A DNA stretch of 64,000 nt. Origin: Alcanivorax sp. 1008. GTDB taxonomy: Bacteria; Pseudomonadota; Gammaproteobacteria; Pseudomonadales; Alcanivoracaceae. The first letter of the stretch is position 1; every line of letters begins with the position of its first letter. Position numbers and translations under genes: made by a program. Below, piece by piece: positions 56,009-64,000 of the stretch. The DNA is taken from contig NZ_JAFMPS010000004.1 in the NCBI RefSeq assembly GCF_020667895.1, positions 62,001-126,000 of the forward strand. The letters run 5' to 3'. The notes under the pieces are model-generated. The model saw nothing but the letters and a program-made list of their open reading frames with translations. It did no database searches and had not been told where the DNA came from.

Positions 56009-56887
56009 CTAGTCCCAAAGACCCCAATAGCGCACATTCTGGGCCTGCAAAAAGGCCTCGGCATCTTTTCCACGCAGCAACGCCAGAGTGGCCAACATCC
56101 CGGCCTCGGTACAACGGGCAGCGACCACAGTAATGGAATGTGGTCCGCCCTCCACCGGCCAACCACTGAGCGGATCAAGAATATGACTATAGCGTTTGCC
56201 GGCGCGCAGCAGAAAACGGCGGGTATCGCCGCTGGTGGCGACGGCGCCCTGGCTCAGGGATATCTGCCCGGCCACGCCGTCATTACGAAGATTTTCAATG
56301 CCAACCTGCCATGGCTTTTGTGCGCAAGCGACCAAGTCGCCGCCAAAATTGATAAGCAGGTCAACGGAGGTGTGCTGACGGGCAAGCAACAGCGCCCGAT
56401 CAACCGCATACTCTTTACCGATGCCACCCAGATCGACCTCCATGCCGGCGGGCATACGCAAACGGCCTTGCTCTCTCTCAACCTTATCCCAGCCGATCAG
56501 CGGTAATAGCTGCGCCACTTCCTCAGCGGAAGGAATTCTGTCGGAGCCGTCAAAGCGCCAAACCCGGCGCAACACTCCGGAGGTGATATCGAAGCGGCCG
56601 TCACTGAGTTGCCAGCAGCTATGGGCGTAATCCAGCAAGCGTTCCAGCTCGTCGTCCAGCTCCACCCACTCGCCATTGGCGTCACGGATCCGGGCAATGA
56701 TGTTGTCATCCCGATAACGGGAAAAGCGCTGCTCGACTCGCCAGGCTTCCGCCGCCACCAGATCGGTTACATGCTGGGCAAGCACCCTGCTGACATCACG
56801 CAACTGCACCTCGCAAGGGCTGGCCATGGCTTCAAATCGGCCAATCCAGCCCTCGCGGGTGCGACTCAGTCGGGTTTCTCCGGCCAT
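56009..56887 (-). CDS. ApbE-like FAD:protein FMN transferase, no visible signal peptide
   Basis: ApbE enzymes attach FMN covalently to Ser/Thr of target proteins. The 292-residue protein has D-L-G-G-I-G-K-E-Y-A-V-D, L-L-I-N-F-G-G-D-L, G-A-V-A-T-S-G and H-I-L-D-P-L-S-G-W-P-V. The N-terminus is charged, without a lipoprotein or Sec signal, and no longer start is available, which points to a cytosolic enzyme unlike most ApbE. No FMN-binding domain or D-x-x-S/T-G-A-S/T site is visible in its neighbours, so the target is unknown. Confidence 0.9.
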   Translation of the reverse strand: MAGETRLSRTREGWIGRFEAMASPCEVQLRDVSRVLAQHVTDLVAAEAWRVEQRFSRYRDDNIIARIRDANGEWVELDDELERLLDYAHSCWQLSDGRFDITSGVLRRVWRFDGSDRIPSAEEVAQLLPLIGWDKVEREQGRLRMPAGMEVDLGGIGKEYAVDRALLLARQHTSVDLLINFGGDLVACAQKPWQVGIENLRNDGVAGQISLSQGAVATSGDTRRFLLRAGKRYSHILDPLSGWPVEGGPHSITVVAARCTEAGMLATLALLRGKDAEAFLQAQNVRYWGLWD

Positions 56888-56901
56888 CGCCCCATCTCTG
56901 C

Positions 56902-58200
56902 TTACCAGTAGAAGCGATAGCCTACCTGACCAATCACGGCACTGACATCCGCAGCATCGGTGTCACCGGATTGTTGCATGAACTCAAGTCGTGTATCCCA
57001 CCTGCGTCCATTAGCCAGCTCGCGACCAAACTTCACCCCTACGGTGGTATCGGTCAGCTTGCCAAGGCGGTAATCACCACTGGCGTAATCGTTACTGGCC
57101 ACAATCGCGTTATAGTCGACCTCGGTGAGGGACTCATACCAGAAGTCCGCCTCGGTCTGGGTGTAGTAGCGCACGTGTGGCTGAACGAACCAGCCGTTCT
57201 CCAGCTGCCAGCGATACTTCAAGTCGAGGGTATGAGAGCTGATGCCCCAGTCATCGGTCATAAACCGATAACCGACAGCAATCACATCATCGTTCTCTCT
57301 GGAATAGCGGTTCTCCCAGTAAAGTGCATGCTTGGTGCGCGAATCTGGACGCAGCTCATAAACCTGACCATCGCCAGGGCCAATGTTCGCGCCGCCGAGA
57401 TCTTCCGCCTCCAGAGGCAGCCCGGTCAATTCGTCAATCAGTGTCACCACCTTGTAGGGGTCTGTCATATAACCGCTAGCCGCTGACACATTGTAGTTCA
57501 GCTGCATGATCCAGCGACGGTTCATGACCTGTGTCCAGCCCAGCAATGCATCAGTTACTGTGCGAGACTCACTGCTGTCCAGACGCAAACCGTCGCTCTG
57601 CAGGGTCAACGGGTCAGGCACACCTCCAACCGGCTCGATGGTGTCGCTTTCCAGGCCAAGCAGGAATGAAAGTGTGGTGTTTTTCTGATTCAGATCCAGG
57701 CTCAGACCCGCATTGGCACCGACCGAGAAGAAGTCATATTCATTGGAAAAATTCAGCCCGCTGGTAGCCCGCAGGTTGCGATTAAGCAGCCAGCTGTACT
57801 GGGCGCTCACCGCCACACGGGTGTCCTTGAATGAGTCATCCAGAGGCACATCACCGGCATTAACCTGATAGACGTCTTTACCCGACGGACTGGTAAAGGT
57901 TTGTGGCGCCCCCAACACTGCGGCACCGTTATGTGAATTGCCAGTCAGGGAGTCCACCGTCAACTTCAGATCCAGTTTACTTTCGTTCTCGAAAGTACGG
58001 CTGGCTTTAATGACAGGCTCAATCGCAGAAACACGATCGGTTTCCGAGTAGAGCAACATAGTGCCGTCTACTTTCCACTGATCCGTTGGCGCATCCGCTG
58101 CCAGTGCAGGCACGCCCAGCAAAGCGCAGCTGGCCAGCGCCAGAGTCTTGGCCACAGAGCCGGCACAAGCCATTGATTGATTTTGCTTTTTCAGTTGCAT
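56902..58200 (-). CDS. DUF3570 outer-membrane beta-barrel protein
   Basis: The 432-residue protein has a signal peptide (cleavage near A-L-A, residue 35), then alternating beta-strand patterns to a C-terminal G-Y-R-F-Y-W, the aromatic end recognised by the BAM machinery. Motifs match DUF3570 (F-T-S-P-S-G-K, Y-D-F-F-S-V-G, W-E-N-R-Y-S-R). Its ATG lies 10 bases inside the DUF4266 gene, and its Shine-Dalgarno GGAGGTGG is part of the DUF4266 C-terminal codons. Probably a pore or assembly partner for the small lipoprotein. Confidence 0.88.
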   Translation of the reverse strand: MQLKKQNQSMACAGSVAKTLALASCALLGVPALAADAPTDQWKVDGTMLLYSETDRVSAIEPVIKASRTFENESKLDLKLTVDSLTGNSHNGAAVLGAPQTFTSPSGKDVYQVNAGDVPLDDSFKDTRVAVSAQYSWLLNRNLRATSGLNFSNEYDFFSVGANAGLSLDLNQKNTTLSFLLGLESDTIEPVGGVPDPLTLQSDGLRLDSSESRTVTDALLGWTQVMNRRWIMQLNYNVSAASGYMTDPYKVVTLIDELTGLPLEAEDLGGANIGPGDGQVYELRPDSRTKHALYWENRYSRENDDVIAVGYRFMTDDWGISSHTLDLKYRWQLENGWFVQPHVRYYTQTEADFWYESLTEVDYNAIVASNDYASGDYRLGKLTDTTVGVKFGRELANGRRWDTRLEFMQQSGDTDAADVSAVIGQVGYRFYW

Positions 58201-58412
58201 CCGCAGCCACCTCCACCAAATCCACGACCACCACTGGAGCCTTCCTTGGAGAAGTAGATATGGTCATCAAAGGCATCATCGAGACCGTCCGCTTCACCGG
58301 GAATCATCGCTTCACGAGCCAGCACATCACGCTCCCAGGGATTTACCCCAAGATTCTGACAACCGGCCAGTACCAGCAGACAACTTGCTGCCACAATTAA
58401 ACGCATCATCAT
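58191..58412 (-). CDS. DUF4266 small lipoprotein with GGGCGCN C-terminus
   Basis: This 73-residue protein has a lipobox L-A-G-C (Cys18) and the DUF4266 signature P-W-E-R-D-V-L-A, H-I-Y-F-S-K-E and a Gly-rich tail ending G-G-G-C-G-C-N. The tail could bind metal or be a thiol substrate of the TlpA thioredoxin encoded just before. The ATG overlaps the tlpA stop in ATGA. Outer-membrane lipidation is likely as residue +2 is Gln. Confidence 0.9.
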   Translation of the reverse strand: MMMRLIVAASCLLVLAGCQNLGVNPWERDVLAREAMIPGEADGLDDAFDDHIYFSKEGSSGGRGFGGGGCGCN

Positions 58413-58897
58413 TTCTGCTCCTCCAGCAGCCGGCGCAGCCCGGCTTCATATTCATCAGTACGATCAGCACGGAAGCCAATATGGCGGGCCAACTCCTTAC
58501 CATCCGGGCCAATCATCACGGCGGAGGGCATACCTTGTAGCTGATACTGCTCTGCTAATCCGCCGGCAGGGTCCATCACTAAAGTAAAGTGGGCTGCATG
58601 GTCGGCCAGAAAACGTTCTGCATCTGCGTGACGACGATCAACATTAATTCCGACAATTTTCAGTCCCTGTGCGGCATACTTCGCCTGCATCTCATTCAAC
58701 CAGGGGAAGGACTGTCGGCAGGGCACGCACCAGCTGGCCCAGAAATCCAGATAGATAACCTTTGCCTCCGGATACAGTGCCGGGGAAAATTGTTCCGCCG
58801 ACAGTTCCTGCTCAGCCGACAATGCGGGCAGCGCAGCACCCGCCACAATAAGGGCGATAAAGACATTCAAGGTTCTTATAAAACGTAGTCGACGCAT
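58409..58897 (-). CDS. TlpA-like periplasmic thioredoxin
   Basis: The 162-residue protein has a signal peptide (to about 28) and a thioredoxin fold with W-A-S-W-C57-V-P-C60 and the cis-Pro segment G-M-P-S-A. TlpA-type proteins reduce disulfides in the periplasm, using electrons from DsbD, whose gene lies divergently next door. The ATG at 58897, with GGAG eight bases upstream, is chosen over TTG at 58909. It heads the six-gene operon. Confidence 0.9.
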   Translation of the reverse strand: MRRLRFIRTLNVFIALIVAGAALPALSAEQELSAEQFSPALYPEAKVIYLDFWASWCVPCRQSFPWLNEMQAKYAAQGLKIVGINVDRRHADAERFLADHAAHFTLVMDPAGGLAEQYQLQGMPSAVMIGPDGKELARHIGFRADRTDEYEAGLRRLLEEQK

Positions 58898-58920
58898 GAT
58901 GGGCTCCAATTCAGACAGCC

Positions 58921-59003
58921 CCAGTTTCAGCCGGCTGCCTTAACGCAATCTTAAGGACCTGTCCGCCACTGTTAAGATAGCGTTAAGCGAAGTTACGGAA
59001 ACT
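58921..59003. promoter_or_regulatory. Divergent promoter region with two PmrA/QseB-type boxes
   Basis: Between tlpA and dsbD, GTTAAG-N5-GTTAAG stands at 58971-58987 on the plus strand and CTTAAG-N5-GTTAAG at 58955-58939 on the minus strand, 15 bases apart. Exactly 10 bases beyond each box, in its own direction, comes GAAACT (58998-59003 plus; 58928-58923 minus). Direct TTAAG repeats with an 11-bp period are the known site type of PmrA/QseB regulators. GAAACT is a weak -10 (3 of 6). Confidence 0.7.
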
Positions 59004-59047
59004 TGTCCACTACCGGGATGTCCACCGGGTCGACAACGGAGACACTG

Positions 59048-60895
59048 ATGTACAGATTTTTACTCGCCATCGCCGCCAGCATGCTTCTGCTTATGGGGCA
59101 GGTTCACGGCAGCCCCTTTACAGGCACTCAAGACGATATCCCGCTGGCCAGCGATGCCATGCAGGTAAGTGCCTTTGCGGAGCCTGAGCAGCAGCAGATC
59201 CGTGTAGTAGTAGACCTTTACCCGGGCGTTTACCTTTATCAGCACAGCCTGGGCCTGCGCCTGCTGGATGAAAACGGCAACCTTCTGAGTGACTTTGCTG
59301 ACTTTCAGCCCCCCGCCGGCAAAGCCAAGGTCGATGAGATATTTGGCAACGTAGAGGTCTATTACGACCAACTGGAATTCACTGTTTCCCTGGATAGCGT
59401 GCCCCTGGTGGCCACAGTGCTGGAGCTGGACCACCAAGGTTGCCTGGAGAATGTGCTGTGCTACACCCCGCAAACTGCTCGCATTCCGCTGGTATTCGTT
59501 GCCAAGCCAGAGCCGGTGGCAGTTACCGCCAGCAGCGCTCAGGTCAGCTTTATGGATACACTCACTTCAGACAGTGCCGGCGCGTTCAGTGACTGGATGG
59601 GCAGCCACGGCCTCGGCATGGTGCTACTACTGTTTTTTGCCGGCGGCCTGCTGCTCGCTTTCACCCCCTGTGTTTTCCCCATGATTCCAATTCTATCCGG
59701 AATTATCGCCGGCGCTGATAATCCTGGAGCAGGTCGCGGCTTCATGCTTAGCAGTGCCTATGTGCTCGGCGTGGCCGTTCCCTATACCATCGCCGGCCTG
59801 CTGGTCGCCATGTTTGGTGCCGGCATGAACCTGCAGTACATACTCCAGCAACCGGCTGCCATTATTGTTTCGACCATCATCTTTGTGGTGCTGGCGCTGG
59901 CCATGTTCGGCCTTTACGAGCTGCAACTGCCAGCCGCGCTGCGCAACCGACTTAACTCCATGGGCGAAGGTCGCAACGGCGGATCGCTTTGGGGCGCCGG
60001 ACTGATTGGCGCAATTTCCGCATTGGTGGTATCCCCTTGTGTGACCCCGATTCTGGCCGGTGCACTGGTCTACGTTGCTGCCAGCGGCGATGCACTTACC
60101 GGCGCACTTAGCCTGTTTGCGCTATCCATGGGCATGGGTTTTCCGCTGATTATGTTCGGTACCGGAGGCGGACATTTGCTGCCTAAAGCCGGCGCCTGGA
60201 TGGAAGATATCAAACGCTTTTTCGGCGTGCTGATGCTCGGCGTGGCCGTCTGGCTGCTTGGCCGGGTGATACCAGCCAGCCTGACCCTGGCACTGTACGG
60301 CCTGTTGCTGACCAGCTACGGAGTCTGGCTTGGCGCACTGGAACCGGTTCAGGCCGGACAGTCACGGCTTAAGAAAACTCTGGCTCTGGTGATGGCACTA
60401 TACGGCGCAATCATGCTGGTGGGGGCCGCTGGTGGTGGCACTGACCCGCTACAACCGCTTGATCGACCGGCCGCTGTTGCAGAGGTCGGTACGGCCGCTA
60501 CTGCAGCGCACGGGGCATGGCTGAAGGTTAAGGGTTCAGATGCATTACAGCAGCAGCTGGATCAGGCCCGGCGCGACGGCCAGCCGGTGCTGGTGGACTT
60601 TTATGCCGACTGGTGCGCGGCCTGCAAGGTTCTGGAGGAGAAGACCCTTAACCAGAGCGATGTGCTTGCAGCTCTGGCAACCCGGAACTACCGCCTGATC
60701 AAGGCCGATATTACCGAAGTCAACCGTGACAACCAGGGGATCATGCAGCGATTTGGCATTATCGGCCTGCCTTGCCTGATTTTCTTTGATAGTGATGGCA
60801 ATGAGGTCGCTGGTAGCCGCATATTAGGTGAAATGGGACCAGAGTCCTTCGTTTTACACCTGAAAACGAAGGTATCTGCAGCGAACACGCAGTGA
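59048..60895 (+). CDS. dsbD: Thiol:disulfide interchange protein DsbD
   Basis: DsbD carries electrons from cytosolic thioredoxin to periplasmic thiol proteins. The 615-residue protein has a signal peptide, an N-terminal domain with Cys132/Cys138, a membrane core with Cys208 (T-P-C-V-F-P) and Cys331 (S-P-C-V-T-P), and a C-terminal thioredoxin domain with C523-A-A-C526. The ATG at 59048 sits before the signal peptide; upstream in-frame residues are not signal-like. Divergent from the tlpA operon with a shared regulatory region; aroQ-accB-accC-prmA follow as in Pseudomonas. Confidence 0.95.
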   Translation: MYRFLLAIAASMLLLMGQVHGSPFTGTQDDIPLASDAMQVSAFAEPEQQQIRVVVDLYPGVYLYQHSLGLRLLDENGNLLSDFADFQPPAGKAKVDEIFGNVEVYYDQLEFTVSLDSVPLVATVLELDHQGCLENVLCYTPQTARIPLVFVAKPEPVAVTASSAQVSFMDTLTSDSAGAFSDWMGSHGLGMVLLLFFAGGLLLAFTPCVFPMIPILSGIIAGADNPGAGRGFMLSSAYVLGVAVPYTIAGLLVAMFGAGMNLQYILQQPAAIIVSTIIFVVLALAMFGLYELQLPAALRNRLNSMGEGRNGGSLWGAGLIGAISALVVSPCVTPILAGALVYVAASGDALTGALSLFALSMGMGFPLIMFGTGGGHLLPKAGAWMEDIKRFFGVLMLGVAVWLLGRVIPASLTLALYGLLLTSYGVWLGALEPVQAGQSRLKKTLALVMALYGAIMLVGAAGGGTDPLQPLDRPAAVAEVGTAATAAHGAWLKVKGSDALQQQLDQARRDGQPVLVDFYADWCAACKVLEEKTLNQSDVLAALATRNYRLIKADITEVNRDNQGIMQRFGIIGLPCLIFFDSDGNEVAGSRILGEMGPESFVLHLKTKVSAANTQ

Positions 60896-60960
60896 TTTGT
60901 AACTAGCCTTGTAAAGCCCTTCCACCTTTGGGCGTTTCCCCCTAGACTTCCCGGTCATAT

Positions 60961-60991
60961 GGAAAAAGGTGCCGATTCGGCACCTTTTTCC
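60961..60991 (+). terminator. Intrinsic terminator of dsbD
   Basis: A 14-bp perfect stem (60961-60974 with 60978-60991), core AAAAAGGTGCCG, loop ATT, with T5 in the 3' arm. It separates dsbD from aroQ. Confidence 0.85.
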
Positions 60992-61037
60992 TCCAAGTTC
61001 AGCACAATTAACGAACTTTTGCCCGGGAGCAGCCACT

Positions 61038-61481
61038 TTGGCGACGATTCTGGTACTTCATGGCCCCAATTTGAACCTGCTCGGCAGCCGCGAGCCGGAC
61101 ACTTATGGCCACCTCACTCTGGCACACATCAATCAGTCTCTGGTTGATCAGGCCAAGGCTCGCGGGCATCACCTGCTAAGCCTGCAGAGCAACGCCGAAT
61201 ACGAGCTGGTCGACCGGATTCAGGCCGCCCGTAGCGAGGGTGTAGATTTCATCCTCATCAATCCGGCGGCGTTTACTCATACCAGCGTGGCGTTACGCGA
61301 TGCCCTGCTCGCTGTGGCCATCCCGTTTATCGAAGTGCACCTGTCCAACGTGCATCGCCGCGAAGCATTTCGGCACCACTCCTATTTTTCCGATATTGCT
61401 GAGGGCGTCATCGTCGGGCTGGGCGCAGACGGTTACCGCCTGGCCCTGGATGCCGCACTCTCCAGGCTCGAAAAACCCTGA
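61038..61481 (+). CDS. aroQ: Type II 3-dehydroquinate dehydratase (TTG start)
   Basis: AroQ makes 3-dehydroshikimate in the shikimate pathway. The 147-residue protein starts (M)[15 protein letters not shown], has the catalytic Tyr23 and Arg18 loop (S-R-E-P-D-T-Y-G), N-P-A-A-F-T-H-T-S and E-V-H-L-S-N. The start is a TTG at 61038 with GGGAG eight bases upstream; an ATG at 60969 in the same frame adds 23 unrelated residues and overlaps the terminator stem. Confidence 0.94.
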   Translation: MATILVLHGPNLNLLGSREPDTYGHLTLAHINQSLVDQAKARGHHLLSLQSNAEYELVDRIQAARSEGVDFILINPAAFTHTSVALRDALLAVAIPFIEVHLSNVHRREAFRHHSYFSDIAEGVIVGLGADGYRLALDAALSRLEKP

Positions 61482-61516
61482 ACTGAATAAACCGAACTGA
61501 ATAACAGGAACTGGAC

Positions 61517-61975
61517 ATGGATATTCGTAAAGTCAAAAAACTCATTGAACTGCTGGAAGAATCAGGCATCGATGAACTGGAAATCCGCGAAGGCGAAGAG
61601 TCCGTTCGCATCAGCCGTAACAATCGCAGTGCAGCAGCTATGCCCATGCAGCAAGCCTATTACTCGCCTGCTCCCGCAGCGGCACCAGCGGCTGCACCTG
61701 CGGCCACCCCGGCTGCAGCAGAGGTTGCCAGCCAACCAGCTGGCCACAAGGTTCGCTCCCCCATGGTTGGTACCTTCTACCGCTCCCCTTCTCCAGAGGC
61801 ACCATCCTTCGTGGAAGTGGGGAAAACTGTCAAAGCAGGCGATGTGCTGTGCATCATCGAAGCGATGAAAATGATGAACCAGATCGAAGCGGACAAGTCC
61901 GGCACCATAGAGGCCATTTTGGTAGAAAACGGTGAGCCGGTGGAGTTTGACCAGCCCCTGTTCAGCATCGTCTGA
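61517..61975 (+). CDS. accB: Biotin carboxyl carrier protein of acetyl-CoA carboxylase
   Basis: The 152-residue protein has an N-terminal dimer segment ([10 protein letters not shown]), an Ala/Pro-rich linker (about 50-75) and the biotinyl domain with E-A-M-K118-M-M. AGGAA precedes the ATG. accC follows after 14 bases. Confidence 0.97.
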   Translation: MDIRKVKKLIELLEESGIDELEIREGEESVRISRNNRSAAAMPMQQAYYSPAPAAAPAAAPAATPAAAEVASQPAGHKVRSPMVGTFYRSPSPEAPSFVEVGKTVKAGDVLCIIEAMKMMNQIEADKSGTIEAILVENGEPVEFDQPLFSIV

Positions 61976-61989
61976 CGGGGAGATACGTC

Positions 61990-63336
61990 ATGCTTGAGAA
62001 AGTTCTGATTGCTAACCGCGGCGAAATTGCCCTGCGTATTTTGCGCGCCTGCCGCGAGCTAGGCATTCGCACCGTCGCCGTCTATTCGAAAGCGGACCGT
62101 GACCTGATGCATGTTCGCCTTGCAGATGAAGCTGTTTGCATTGGCCCGGCACCGAGTAGCCAGTCCTATCTGAATATTCCTTCCATCATCAGCGCCGCCG
62201 AAGTGACGGATGCGGATGCCATCCACCCGGGCTACGGTTTTCTTGCGGAAAACGCAGACTTCGCAGAAATCGTGGAGCGCTCCGGCTTTACCTTTATCGG
62301 CCCGCGCGCGGAAACCATTCGCCTGATGGGCAACAAGGTTTCTGCCATCGAAGCCATGAAGAAGGCCGGCGTGCCAACGGTGCCTGGCTCAGGCGGCCCG
62401 GTGGGTGAAGATGCCGACGAAGCACTGCGCCTGGGTCGGGAAATAGGGTATCCGGTGATCATCAAAGCAGCAGCAGGTGGTGGTGGCCGCGGCATGCGCG
62501 TGGTGGAAAGCGAGCATCAGCTGCTCAACGCCATCACCTTGACTCGCTCGGAAGCCAAAAATGCTTTTGGCGACGACACCGTATATATGGAGAAATTTCT
62601 CCAACATCCGCGCCATGTGGAAATTCAGGTACTGGCTGATGGTCAGGGCAACGTGGTGCATCTGGGGGATCGGGACTGCTCTCTTCAGCGCCGCCATCAA
62701 AAAGTGGTAGAGGAAGCGCCCGCGCCGGGCATTCCTGAGGACATCAAGCAAGAGGTTGCGGAGCGCTGTGTCCGTGCCTGCCTGGAGATCAACTATCGTG
62801 GCGCCGGCACCTTCGAGTTCTTATACGAAGATGGCCACTTCTACTTTATCGAGATGAACACCCGAGTACAGGTAGAGCACCCGGTCAGCGAAATGATCAC
62901 CGGCGTGGATATCGTCAAGCAGCAACTTTTGGTTGCAGGCGGACAGGCCCTGCAGATTCGCCAGTCTGATGTGGTCATGAATGGCCATGCCATCGAAGTG
63001 CGAATCAACGCTGAAGACCCCCATACCTTTACTCCAAGCCCGGGCAAGATCAGTTACTTCCACGCTCCGGGCGGTAATGGTGTTCGCGTCGACTCCCACA
63101 TCTATTCCGGCTATACCGTGCCACCCTATTACGACTCTCTGATCGGCAAGCTGATCACCTGGGGGCCAGACCGGGCCACCGCCTTTGCGCGCATGCGTAA
63201 CGCACTGGAAGAGGTCGTGGTAGAAGGCATCAAGACCAATATCCCGCTGCATCGCGACAAAATTTTCCGCGACAAGGGCTTCGCCGCCGGTGGTATCGAT
63301 ATTCACTATCTGGAAAAAAAGCTGCGCACCCAGTAA
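61990..63336 (+). CDS. accC: Biotin carboxylase subunit of acetyl-CoA carboxylase
   Basis: The 448-residue ATP-grasp enzyme starts [14 protein letters not shown] and has [18 protein letters not shown], and [10 protein letters not shown]. It carboxylates the biotin of AccB to feed malonyl-CoA synthesis. GGGGAG precedes the ATG. Confidence 0.98.
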   Translation: MLEKVLIANRGEIALRILRACRELGIRTVAVYSKADRDLMHVRLADEAVCIGPAPSSQSYLNIPSIISAAEVTDADAIHPGYGFLAENADFAEIVERSGFTFIGPRAETIRLMGNKVSAIEAMKKAGVPTVPGSGGPVGEDADEALRLGREIGYPVIIKAAAGGGGRGMRVVESEHQLLNAITLTRSEAKNAFGDDTVYMEKFLQHPRHVEIQVLADGQGNVVHLGDRDCSLQRRHQKVVEEAPAPGIPEDIKQEVAERCVRACLEINYRGAGTFEFLYEDGHFYFIEMNTRVQVEHPVSEMITGVDIVKQQLLVAGGQALQIRQSDVVMNGHAIEVRINAEDPHTFTPSPGKISYFHAPGGNGVRVDSHIYSGYTVPPYYDSLIGKLITWGPDRATAFARMRNALEEVVVEGIKTNIPLHRDKIFRDKGFAAGGIDIHYLEKKLRTQ

Positions 63337-63340
63337 CACT

Positions 63341-63378
63341 CATGGTTCATCCGTCCGTACTGGTTCGGATGAACCATG
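63341..63378. repeat. 13-bp inverted repeat between accC and prmA
   Basis: CATGGTTCATCCG (63341-63353) and CGGATGAACCATG (63366-63378) are perfect arms around a 12-base loop, starting four bases after the accC stop. No T-run follows. It may end accC transcripts or stabilise their 3' end. Confidence 0.55.
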
Positions 63379-63413
63379 GCATAATCGCGCCTCGCTGATT
63401 ATCGGGAGCCCCC

Positions 63414-64000
63414 ATGGCCTGGCTGCAAATTCACATCCCCTCGGACGCCGGCCATGCCGAGCCTTTGCAGGACCTGCTCGCCGAACTGGGTGCGGAGGCG
63501 GTGACCTGCACCGACGCCGCTGATCAACCTATTTTCGAGCCGCCCCCAGGTGCCACACCGCTGTGGCAGCAAACCGTAGTCACCGCCCTGTTTGACAGGG
63601 ACACTGATGCCAATCTGCTGCGGGCAGCGATTGAGTCTGCATTGGGCCCGTTGGCAGACTTCCATCAGGAGATAGTTGAAGACCAGCCGTGGGAGCGGGC
63701 CTGGATGGAAGACTTCAAACCCATGCAGTTTGGTCAGCGCCTTTGGATCGTACCCAGCTGGAGCGAGGCTCCTGATCCGCAGGCGATCAACATAAAGCTG
63801 GATCCCGGTCTGGCATTCGGCACCGGAACCCATGAAACCACGTCGCTTTGCCTAAGCTGGCTGGATAGCGCCAACGTTGCCAACAAACAGGTTCTGGACT
63901 TCGGTTGCGGCTCCGGAATTCTTGCCATTGCGGCACTGCTACTGGGAGCGGAAAGCGCCGTAGGCTGTGATCTGGATCCACAGGCCCTGCTGGCAACTAA
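63414..64000 (+). CDS. prmA: Ribosomal protein L11 methyltransferase, 3' end outside the window
   Basis: About 195 residues are visible: M-A-W-L-Q-I at the N-terminus, P-W-E-R-A-W-M-E-D-F-K-P, L-D-P-G-L-A-F-G-T-G-T-H-E-T-T and the SAM motif V-L-D-F-G-C-G-S-G-I-L. PrmA trimethylates L11. GGGAG five bases before the ATG sets the start. The gene runs off the window end. Confidence 0.95.
   Translation, partial: MAWLQIHIPSDAGHAEPLQDLLAELGAEAVTCTDAADQPIFEPPPGATPLWQQTVVTALFDRDTDANLLRAAIESALGPLADFHQEIVEDQPWERAWMEDFKPMQFGQRLWIVPSWSEAPDPQAINIKLDPGLAFGTGTHETTSLCLSWLDSANVANKQVLDFGCGSGILAIAALLLGAESAVGCDLDPQALLAT

Overview
The window looks like a chromosomal segment of a marine, lipid-using gammaproteobacterium, most likely Alcanivorax or a close Oceanospirillales relative. 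This rests on proteobacterial gene neighbourhoods that I recognise from Pseudomonas (leuS-lptE-holA, pilS-pilR-thiO, ispH-fkpB-lspA-ileS-ribF-murJ-rpsT, proB-obg-rpmA-rplU-ispB, dsbD-aroQ-accB-accC-prmA), moderate GC content, a phasin-like protein and many acyl-lipid genes. The genus is an inference; no search was possible. I found no tRNA, rRNA, CRISPR array, insertion sequence or prophage, and no gene-free stretch longer than about 300 bases.

Layout. 1-4129: a truncated rhomboid-like membrane protein, a zinc-finger/TPR-like membrane protein and lnt. 4193-7315: a persulfide/sulfur operon (MBL dioxygenase, DUF442, SulP) behind a promoter covered by a CsoR-type palindrome. 7312-15731: a YdcF-like protein, leuS-lptE-holA, a duplicated-repeat membrane protein, a methyltransferase, nadE and a PP0621-like protein. 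15724-26686: the type IV pilus locus (PilS/PilR, ThiO, PilE, FimT, PilY1, PilX, PilW, PilV, FimU), with the minor-pilin block inverted relative to its order in Pseudomonas. 26916-38981: housekeeping operons for isoprenoids, lipoprotein processing, tRNA charging, flavins, lipid II flipping, ribosomal proteins, proline and quinone tail. 39013-42131: a YajG-like lipoprotein, DUF2238, a deacetylase and a glycosyltransferase.

42201-53941 is accessory, lipid-centred DNA: TetR with a desaturase, a sulfotransferase, an AraC-SDR-HIT-CPXCG-crotonase operon, a ferritin-like diiron protein, a second SDR, a 62-residue protein whose ribosome-binding site lies in a 17-bp hairpin, a phasin with a duplicated motif, an ABC1 kinase and DUF2333.

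53972-60895 holds the most interesting unit. A six-gene minus-strand operon (TlpA thioredoxin, DUF4266 lipoprotein, DUF3570 outer-membrane protein, ApbE flavin transferase, OmpR-type response regulator, sensor kinase) faces dsbD on the plus strand. The shared promoter region carries two oppositely oriented TTAAG-N6-TTAAG boxes of PmrA/QseB type, each followed after exactly 10 bases by the same hexamer GAAACT. The neighbouring response regulator is the obvious candidate to bind them. Together this suggests an envelope redox system with DsbD feeding TlpA, and the small cysteine-tailed lipoprotein and the barrel as possible clients. The window ends with aroQ, accB, accC and the start of prmA.
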